This document shows, piece after piece, positions 6,822-11,616 of a DNA stretch of 11,616 nt. The stretch covers positions 1-11,616 of the forward strand of contig CAJOOE010000091.1 of NCBI GenBank assembly GCA_905236145.1, written 5' to 3'. The first letter of the stretch is position 1, and each line of letters opens with the position of its first letter. Origin of the DNA: an uncultured Selenomonadaceae bacterium. GTDB taxonomy: Bacteria > Bacillota > Negativicutes > Selenomonadales > Selenomonadaceae. The notes beneath the pieces are model-generated. The model saw nothing but the letters and a program-made list of their open reading frames with translations. It was not told where the DNA came from and did not search any database. The position numbers and the translations under genes are program-made.

Positions 6822-7022
6822 ATGAAAGAAGGAATACATCCGAAATATTATGAGGCTACCGTTACCTGCGGTTGCGGAAATACATTCAAGACCGGTTCCA
6901 CGAAACAAGAATTGCGTGTCGATGTTTGCTCAAAATGTCACCCGTTCTTCACCGGTGCACGTCGCGATGTCAAAGCCGGCGGCAGAATTGAAAAATTCAA
7001 CAAACGCTACAAAAAAAGCTGA
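6822..7022 (+). CDS. rpmE: 50S ribosomal protein L31 (zinc-binding type)
   Basis: L31 bridges the two ribosomal subunits. The 66-residue product starts at the ATG at 6822, preceded by GAGGTG (6809-6814); the frame is open 16 codons further upstream, but that part overlaps the promoter. MKEGIHPKYYEATVTC is the standard L31 opening. Cys16, Cys18, Cys36 and Cys39 form the zinc site, so this is the C+ form rather than the zinc-free paralogue. VCSKCHPFFTG and the basic tail ending KRYKKS are typical. The gene stands alone, with its own promoter and a strong terminator. Confidence 0.98.
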   Translation: MKEGIHPKYYEATVTCGCGNTFKTGSTKQELRVDVCSKCHPFFTGARRDVKAGGRIEKFNKRYKKS

Positions 7023-7046
7023 AAATGTTTCACAAAAACAAAAACA

Positions 7047-7081
7047 GGGAGTCGTGCGAAAAACGATTCCCGATTTTTTTT
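7047..7081 (+). terminator. intrinsic terminator of rpmE
   Basis: GGGAGTCG (7047-7054) pairs with CGATTCCC (7064-7071) with one G-T pair, around a nine-base loop, and is followed by GA and eight T residues (7074-7081). It begins 25 bases after the rpmE stop. Confidence 0.9.
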
Positions 7082-7109
7082 GCGTCTTTCCGGTACAAAA
7101 AGCCGGCAG

Positions 7110-7137
7110 GATTATTGCGGGAAATTGCAGAATAATC
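7110..7137 (+). repeat. short inverted repeat in the leader of the HD-GYP gene
   Basis: GATTATT (7110-7116) and AATAATC (7131-7137) are perfect inverted copies with a 14-base interior in which one GC/GC step can also pair. No T-run follows. The right arm contains AATAAT, a possible -10 box, but no good -35 box lies at the right distance. The role is unknown. Confidence 0.35.
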
Positions 7138-7173
7138 ACGGCAACGATTTTTGATTGAAAGCGAGGTTTTAAC

Positions 7174-8235
7174 ATGAAAGCTGTATCGGTCGAGCGACTT
7201 GAGCCGGGAATGATATTGGCAAGGACTGTTACAAATTCCGATATGATAGTTGTTTTGTCCGAAGGAACCGAGCTTAACAACGCACATATTACCAGGCTGA
7301 AATTTTTGGATATTCCGGTTGTCCACATAAAAGACGATTTTGACCTCAGCAAAAATTTTCAGCAGGCGTCCGCAGTTTTGAAAAGAGACTCGGCTTTTAA
7401 GCATGATTTCGACAAAGTTTCAAAACTTGCCGACGAAGTTTTTTCCGAATTGCAGGAAGGTAAATCCGCGAATGAAACCGCCGCGAAACTTGCCGCCCAC
7501 GTCCTGCCGCTTGCCGACAACGCCGGCTCCGTTGACTATCTTTTCAAACTCGGGCATTTAAATACAACCGTCGCTCTTCACTCGGAAAGAGTTTCGATTT
7601 TGGCGGGAATTATTGCAAAGTGGATGCGTTTCAACTGGGAAGAAATTCGGGTGATCGTCACCGCCGCTTTTTTGCACGACATAGGAAAAATAAAATTTCC
7701 CGACAGACTTGTCGGAAAAAATCCGGAGAATTTCAAAGGCGACGATTTGAAAGCGTATACGGATCACTGTCAAAACGGCTACGATATTTTGAAAAAAGCG
7801 AATTTTGCGGATCCTGTTCCGGAAGTCGCACTGGCTCATCACGAAAGAATGAACGGATCCGGTTTTCCCAACGCTCTGAAAGGAGAAAGTATTCACCCGT
7901 TCGCGAGAATTGTTGCCGTCGCCGACGCTTATGACAATTTGACTTCGGAGCGTCCCGGTCGCGTAAAAAATACGCCGTTCGACGCGATAAATTATTTTAT
8001 CAAAGAAATTTATTCGACTTTCGATCCGGTTGTATGCATACCGCTTTTGACGCGAATAAAAGATTCGCTTATCGGATCGACGGTTTTGTTGAATAACGGG
8101 CTTGAATGTCGCGTTGTTTTTTATCCGAAAGATTTTTCTTCTCTGCCGATACTCACTGCGGAGGACGGAACGGAAATAAATTTAAATCGTCATCCGGGAA
8201 TAAAAATTATCGAATACAATCCCGCGAACGATTGA
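7174..8235 (+). CDS. HD-GYP domain phosphodiesterase-like protein
   Basis: HD-GYP proteins hydrolyse cyclic di-GMP and related dinucleotides. The 353-residue product has three parts. Residues 1-55 are a small beta-rich N-terminal module (VERLEPGMILARTV...LSEGTEL) often found in Firmicutes members. Residues 130-285 are the HD-GYP domain, with H136, HDIGK (H168-D169), H198, HHERMNGSGFP (H222-H223) and VADAYD (D251). The C-terminal tail carries GSTVLLNNG, as in many HD-GYP proteins. The signature reads GFP instead of GYP; the metal-binding residues are intact, so activity is likely. There is no receiver, transmembrane or signal sequence, so it is cytoplasmic with no obvious input domain. GCGAGG (7161-7166) precedes the ATG. 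It is a single-gene unit between the rpmE terminator and the convergent secretin gene. The substrate is not shown by the sequence. Confidence 0.9.
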   Translation: MKAVSVERLEPGMILARTVTNSDMIVVLSEGTELNNAHITRLKFLDIPVVHIKDDFDLSKNFQQASAVLKRDSAFKHDFDKVSKLADEVFSELQEGKSANETAAKLAAHVLPLADNAGSVDYLFKLGHLNTTVALHSERVSILAGIIAKWMRFNWEEIRVIVTAAFLHDIGKIKFPDRLVGKNPENFKGDDLKAYTDHCQNGYDILKKANFADPVPEVALAHHERMNGSGFPNALKGESIHPFARIVAVADAYDNLTSERPGRVKNTPFDAINYFIKEIYSTFDPVVCIPLLTRIKDSLIGSTVLLNNGLECRVVFYPKDFSSLPILTAEDGTEINLNRHPGIKIIEYNPAND

Positions 8236-8313
8236 CCCTCTCCCGGTATCGGTGTGTCCGGAGATTGCCGATATTCCGACGCTCCTACAGACTTTTCTTC
8301 CCGCCGTACAACC

Positions 8314-9738
8314 TCATTTATCTTCCGGAGAATAGCGAAATCCTTTTCCGGAATTGTCCAAAACATGAGCCGTCAAAAAAATCAGCAGTTCGGATTCGGA
8401 TTTATTTTTTTTGTAATTTTTGAACAACGCTCCCAAAATCGGCAGGTCACCGAGAAAAGGAATTTTGCTTACACTCTTTCCGTCCTCGGCTCCGATAAGC
8501 CCGCCGATAATCATCGGCTCCCCGTTTTTTACCGTGACGGTCGTCACTGCCGAACGGGTATTGAATTGATAGGCTTTTAAATCCGGAATGTATTGCGGAG
8601 TGCTGACTTCCGTTTCAATTTTCGCGGTAATCGTTCCGTCGGCGTTTACTCCGGGCGTGTACTTCAAAATAATTCCGGCGTCGCGATATTCCATTGAAGT
8701 CGTCGTCGTTGAGTTTGTCGTTTGATAGCGGGGAATCGGGACGGAACTTCCGACTTTTATCACAGCCTCTTTTCCCTGCACGGTCGTTACATTCGGGCGG
8801 GACAAAATTTTTGCCTTGCCGTCCGTGACCAACGCATTTATTTTCGCTCCGTAATACCATTCAAACGGAACATTTTCCGGACCGCGTCCGAATCTTACAA
8901 TTCCGTAGCCGGTTGAATCGTCGGCGTTCCGCGTGTAAGTGGAATCTTCAAACCGCGTTATACTTCCGTCCGTATTCGCCGTTGTATAGTTGTTGTTACG
9001 TCTCTCCGGGTATTGGGGAAGGGTTGACCACATCCACTCGACACCCAAATTTTTCGATGCGTTTTTGTCTATCGCCAAAATTTTCGCCTCGACGGAAACC
9101 TGTTTCAATTCCACGTCCATATTTTCCAAAAGTTTTTTTACCCGCTCATATTCTGAGGAAGTGCCGAAAAGTACGATCGAGTTGACTTCCGGATTTACGA
9201 AAACTCTGTCTTCCCGCGAAATATTTTTGCTCCGCGTCGAACCGTTGCCGGAAAAATTATCCTCGCCGAAATAATTTATTTTGTCCGTGTAAGATCCGTC
9301 CCTGTTTCGCGTCCGCGTGATATTGTCGGGAACTGTTTCCGTCTCCGCGTCCAGCGACATTATAATCGCCTGTTTCAAAATTTCCGCATTTCCGTATTTC
9401 ACCGGGAAAACGTATGTTTGCATGAAGGAAGAATTTTTGAAATTTGCCGTTATCATGCAAACGCCGGAATCGCGGACAAGTTTTAAATTTGCCGTCTTGG
9501 CAATAATGTCCAAAATCTGCGACGGCTCCAGATTTTCTGCGGAAACGGAAATATTTCCTCTGACCGAATCGTCCAACGCCACATTTATTTTTCCCGCTCG
9601 GGCAACCATCATTATCGCCGCCCGCAAATCCGAATCTTGCAAATTCAAAGTCAAAGGTACGGCATTTGCCGGTTGACCGGAAAACATCAACGCCGAAAAA
9701 ATTACCGCCGGTAACTTTTTCAAAAAAACTGCTTTCAT
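8314..9738 (-). CDS. secretin (type II secretion / type IV pilus outer-membrane pore family)
   Basis: Secretins form large ring-shaped pores in the outer membrane. The 474-residue product has a signal peptide with a likely cut after ANA (residue 26). An STN-type domain follows (about 28-95, with LNLQDSDLRAAI and the paired repeat GNISVSAENL), then an N1-type domain (about 105-208, ending RVKKLLENMDV) and the secretin core (about 215-460). Core landmarks are VEAKIL, LSRPNVTTVQGKEA, IIGGLI (410-415) and the hallmark KIPFLGDLPILGALF (425-439). It is shorter than most GspD/PilQ proteins, with only two N domains and no long C-terminal pilotin-binding tail. The segment 136-176, rich in Asn, Asp and Arg, is low in conservation. 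The gene starts 12 bases after the murG stop and its ribosome binding site overlaps that stop. No gspE, gspF or pil gene is visible, so the machine it serves is unknown. Its presence implies a diderm envelope. Confidence 0.9.
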   Translation of the reverse strand: MKAVFLKKLPAVIFSALMFSGQPANAVPLTLNLQDSDLRAAIMMVARAGKINVALDDSVRGNISVSAENLEPSQILDIIAKTANLKLVRDSGVCMITANFKNSSFMQTYVFPVKYGNAEILKQAIIMSLDAETETVPDNITRTRNRDGSYTDKINYFGEDNFSGNGSTRSKNISREDRVFVNPEVNSIVLFGTSSEYERVKKLLENMDVELKQVSVEAKILAIDKNASKNLGVEWMWSTLPQYPERRNNNYTTANTDGSITRFEDSTYTRNADDSTGYGIVRFGRGPENVPFEWYYGAKINALVTDGKAKILSRPNVTTVQGKEAVIKVGSSVPIPRYQTTNSTTTTSMEYRDAGIILKYTPGVNADGTITAKIETEVSTPQYIPDLKAYQFNTRSAVTTVTVKNGEPMIIGGLIGAEDGKSVSKIPFLGDLPILGALFKNYKKNKSESELLIFLTAHVLDNSGKGFRYSPEDK

Positions 9739-9747
9739 CTTCGCCCG

Positions 9748-9752
9748 TCCTC
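9748..9752 (-). promoter_or_regulatory. ribosome binding site of the secretin gene, overlapping the murG stop codon
   Basis: The murG TGA (9751-9753) runs directly into GAGGA (9748-9752), nine bases before the secretin ATG (9736-9738). Ribosomes ending murG would cover the site, so translation of the two genes is probably coupled. Confidence 0.8.
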
Positions 9753-10866
9753 ATTTTTTTGCAAGCGACAAAATCATTTCCGAAATTTTTTCCGCCGCGT
9801 CCGGTTTTCCCAATGACTTGCTTGCCGCCGCCATTTTTTTGAGTTCTTCCGGATTTTTCAAAAGTTCTTCGATATTTCCCGATAAAATTTCCGAATTTAA
9901 ATCCTTGTTTAAAATCAACCTTGCCGCTCCGACTTCCGATAAAGCCCGTGCGTTGTGTTCCTGATGATTTTCCGCCGCGAAGGGGAAAGGTATCAAAATC
10001 GCCGGGACTCCCCGTGCAGTCAATTCGGCAATTCCGGTCGCTCCCGCTCTGAATACCGCCAAATCTGCCATAGCCATCGCTTGCGGCATATCATAGAGAT
10101 AGGGGACGACTTTTATGTGATCCGGCAAATTTTCCGTGTTTAATCCGACTTCCTTCAATTTTTCCGTGACGCTTTCAAATTCCGCTTTGCCGGTGACATG
10201 AAGAAATTGAGCGGAAGGATTTTCCGCCGCCTTTTTCAAAACGTCGATCATGGCAAGATTTATGCTCCTTGCCCCTCTGCTGCCGCCGGAAATCAAAATA
10301 ACCGGCTTGTCCGGAGCGAAGGCAAATTTTTTCAAGCCGTCCTCGCGACTTGCCGCCAAAACTTCCTTGCGAATGGGATTGCCGGTGTAAACGGTTTTTT
10401 CTTGCGGAAAATATTTTAAAGCCGCCTCGGTGCCGACCGCAATTTTTGAAACAAACTTCGACAAAATTTTATTCGTTATTCCGGCGATTGCGTTTTGCTC
10501 CTGAATCAGCGTCGGAATTTTTGACAGACTCGCGGCAAGGAGTATCGGCCCGCAAACATAACCGCCCGTCCCCACGACAGCCGCCGGTTTAAATTTTTCG
10601 ATAATTTTAAAAGCCTGCCGAACGCTCATCAGAGCATTTGCGGCACGGTGAATGTTTTCAAGCGTGAAGTGACGTTCAAAGCCGCCTTCCAAATTCAACG
10701 CCGAAAATTTTATGCCGGCTTTCGGAACAATATCCGATTCAAGCCCCTGCTCCGTCCCGACGTACAAAAAATTTGCGTCCGGATTTTTTTCTTTTACCGT
10801 GTTCAAAAGCGTAAGTGCGGGGTAAATGTGACCGCCGGTACCGCCGCCGGAAAAAATCAAATTCAT
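9751..10866 (-). CDS. murG: UDP-GlcNAc:lipid I N-acetylglucosaminyltransferase (MurG)
   Basis: MurG adds GlcNAc to lipid I to form lipid II at the cytoplasmic face of the inner membrane, the last cytosolic step of peptidoglycan synthesis. The ATG at 10864-10866 is preferred, with GAGAGGG ten bases upstream; the in-frame TTG at 10872 is only four bases from it. The 371-residue product has the family's glycine-rich loops: GGGTGGH (7-13), GTGGY (99-103) and GGSRGAR (194-200). It also has the donor-site region FRAGATGIAEL (272-282) and the HQEHNA motif (301-306). RAGATG replaces the more common RAGATT. The normal mur/fts neighbours are absent upstream, since smpB diverges from it, so murG here heads a small unit with the secretin gene. 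Confidence 0.97.
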   Translation of the reverse strand: MNLIFSGGGTGGHIYPALTLLNTVKEKNPDANFLYVGTEQGLESDIVPKAGIKFSALNLEGGFERHFTLENIHRAANALMSVRQAFKIIEKFKPAAVVGTGGYVCGPILLAASLSKIPTLIQEQNAIAGITNKILSKFVSKIAVGTEAALKYFPQEKTVYTGNPIRKEVLAASREDGLKKFAFAPDKPVILISGGSRGARSINLAMIDVLKKAAENPSAQFLHVTGKAEFESVTEKLKEVGLNTENLPDHIKVVPYLYDMPQAMAMADLAVFRAGATGIAELTARGVPAILIPFPFAAENHQEHNARALSEVGAARLILNKDLNSEILSGNIEELLKNPEELKKMAAASKSLGKPDAAEKISEMILSLAKK

Positions 10867-10923
10867 TTTCAAATTTCCCTCTCAAAAATAATTTTCCCGG
10901 TTACTTTTCCCGCAAAGCCGAAA

Positions 10924-10939
10924 ATTTCCTGCAGGAAAT
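10924..10939 (+). promoter_or_regulatory. perfect 16-base palindrome between murG and smpB (possible operator)
   Basis: ATTTCCTGCAGGAAAT reads the same on both strands. It sits between the divergent murG and smpB genes, two bases upstream of a possible smpB -35 box (10941-10946). A second palindrome, AAACCGGTTT (10947-10956), follows eight bases later. The symmetry suggests binding of a dimeric regulator; this is inference. Confidence 0.45.
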
Positions 10940-10940
10940 A

Positions 10941-10969
10941 TAGACGAAACCGGTTTGTTGTAGTAGTAT
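10941..10969 (+). promoter_or_regulatory. possible promoter for smpB
   Basis: TAGACG (10941-10946), a 17-base spacer and TAGTAT (10964-10969) each match the consensus at four of six positions. The start would be about 19 bases before the smpB ATG, just ahead of its ribosome binding site. This is a weak match. Confidence 0.3.
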
Positions 10970-10994
10970 TTGTGTCGATTCGGAGGTTGATAAA

Positions 10995-11459
10995 ATGAAA
11001 AACGATTCAATAAAAATCGCGTGTGAAAATCGAAAAGCACGTCACGACTATTTCATACATGAAACTTACGAAACCGGAATAGAACTGAAGGGAACGGAAG
11101 TAAAGAGTTTGAGAGCCGGAAAGGCAAATTTGAAAGACAGTTACGCCGAAGTAAAAGACGGCGAAATTTTTGTCGAACACATGCACATCAGCCCTTACGA
11201 ACAGGGAAATATTTTTAATCATGATCCGTTGCGTCGTCGGCGTTTGCTCATGCACAAAGGCGAAATTTTAAAACTTTTCGGCAAGACTCGCGAAAAAGGT
11301 TTTACGCTCATTCCGCTCAAAGTTTATTTCAAAAACGGGCGGGCAAAAATGGAACTTGCCCTTGCAACCGGCAAACACACTTACGACAAACGTGCAGACC
11401 TTCACGCAAAAGCGGCAAAGAGAGATATTGAACGTGCTTTAAAGGAACGCCAAAAATAA
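10995..11459 (+). CDS. smpB: SsrA-binding protein SmpB
   Basis: SmpB binds tmRNA and brings it to stalled ribosomes for trans-translation. The 154-residue product has the normal length and motifs: IACENRKARHDYFI at the start, ELKGTEVKSLRAGKANLKDSYAEV around 30-53, and HISPYEQGN (64-72). Next comes the conserved arginine-rich RRRRLLMHKGEI region (80-91), and then the basic C-terminal tail (KRDIERALKERQK) that folds in the ribosomal channel. GGAGG (10982-10986) lies eight bases before the ATG. No ssrA gene is visible in the window. The gene ends seven bases before the 3' end of the convergent tRNA-Leu gene, and no separate smpB terminator is visible. Confidence 0.98.
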   Translation: MKNDSIKIACENRKARHDYFIHETYETGIELKGTEVKSLRAGKANLKDSYAEVKDGEIFVEHMHISPYEQGNIFNHDPLRRRRLLMHKGEILKLFGKTREKGFTLIPLKVYFKNGRAKMELALATGKHTYDKRADLHAKAAKRDIERALKERQK

Positions 11460-11465
11460 AAAAAA
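11452..11465 (-). terminator. T-rich termination tract of the tRNA-Leu gene
   Basis: On the minus strand the tRNA's CCA is followed by G, eight T, A and five T. The GC-rich acceptor and T-arm stems lie directly upstream and could supply the hairpin. The tract lies in the last codons and stop of smpB. Confidence 0.45.
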
Positions 11466-11466
11466 C

Positions 11467-11551
11467 TGGTGCGGACGAAGGGACTTGAACCCTTACGCCT
11501 CACGGCATCGGATCCTAAATCCGACGCGTCTGCCGATTCCGCCACGCCCGC
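11467..11551 (-). tRNA. tRNA-Leu (anticodon TAG)
   Basis: The minus strand folds as a class II tRNA. The acceptor stem GCGGGCG pairs with CGTCCGC (one G-T pair), followed by A73 and an encoded CCA (11467-11469). The anticodon stem TCGGA/TCCGA encloses the loop TTTAGGA with anticodon TAG, which reads CUA and other CUN leucine codons. A long variable arm (TGCC-GTGA-GGCG) marks it as a leucine type. The T-arm is AAGGG-TTCAAGT-CCCTT. It is convergent with smpB. Confidence 0.97.
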
Positions 11552-11560
11552 ACGAAACTT

Positions 11561-11589
11561 ATTAAAGCACATTCATTTCACGCTGTCAA
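11561..11589 (-). promoter_or_regulatory. strong promoter for tRNA-Leu
   Basis: On the minus strand there is a consensus TTGACA (11584-11589), a 17-base spacer and TTTAAT (11561-11566), with TGC just before the -10 box (extended -10). Transcription would start about 11552-11554, only a few bases ahead of the mature tRNA 5' end at 11551. Confidence 0.8.
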
Positions 11590-11616
11590 CATAATCGACT
11601 TTAACTTCACATCGAA

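Noticed and set aside
8246..8275. TATCGG/CCGATA inverted repeat between the HD-GYP gene and the secretin gene as a terminator
   Set aside because: It has only six pairs with a long loop, and no T-run follows on either strand.
10937..10964. Minus-strand TATATT (10937-10942) with ACTACA (10959-10964) as a murG promoter
   Set aside because: The -35 box matches at only three positions with a 16-base spacer, which is too weak to list as a feature.

Overview
The window looks like chromosomal core sequence from a diderm member of the Firmicutes, most likely of the Negativicutes type; this placement is inferred. The evidence is: strong GGAGG-type ribosome binding sites; a PurF with the propeptide and four cysteines of the Bacillus-type iron-sulfur enzyme; an L31 with zinc-binding cysteines; and a secretin with a signal peptide, which implies an outer membrane. 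Base composition and codon style (AT-rich, many ccg/gaa/aaa/ttt) look uniform throughout. I see no insertion sequence, phage gene or CRISPR array.

Layout. (1) 1-2202, minus strand: deoD, then a polar-amino-acid-type ABC ATPase carrying an extra C-terminal domain, then the start of a substrate-binding lipoprotein that runs off the left edge. (2) 2203-2456: a 254-base divergent control region with an apparent deoD promoter and an unusually long inverted repeat in front of purF. (3) 2457-5368, plus strand: purF, a YfcE-type phosphodiesterase and an agmatinase-family ureohydrolase, closely spaced and probably one operon. (4) 5426-6730, minus: a divergent ClpX, transcribed away from rpmE (6822-7022, plus) from what looks like a symmetric bidirectional promoter. 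rpmE ends in a clear terminator. (5) 7174-8235, plus: an HD-GYP-type phosphodiesterase. (6) 8314-10866, minus: murG followed by a translationally coupled secretin gene. (7) 10995-11459, plus: smpB. (8) 11467-11551, minus: tRNA-Leu(TAG) with its own strong promoter, convergent with smpB.

How the genes relate. deoD (purine salvage) and purF (committed step of de novo purine synthesis) diverge from one regulatory region. MurG makes lipid II at the inner membrane, and the coupled secretin would sit in the outer membrane; no other type II secretion or pilus gene is visible. SmpB (tmRNA tagging) and ClpX (unfolding of tagged proteins) belong to the same quality-control pathway but are in separate units here.

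No gene-free stretch exceeds 300 bases. The longest is 2203-2456, followed by 7023-7173. The most unusual items are the ABC ATPase fused to a degenerate RsbW/GHKL-like domain, the long hairpin with an embedded ATG-TAA start-stop before purF, the clpX/rpmE shared promoter, the divergent ClpX itself, and the orphan secretin behind murG.
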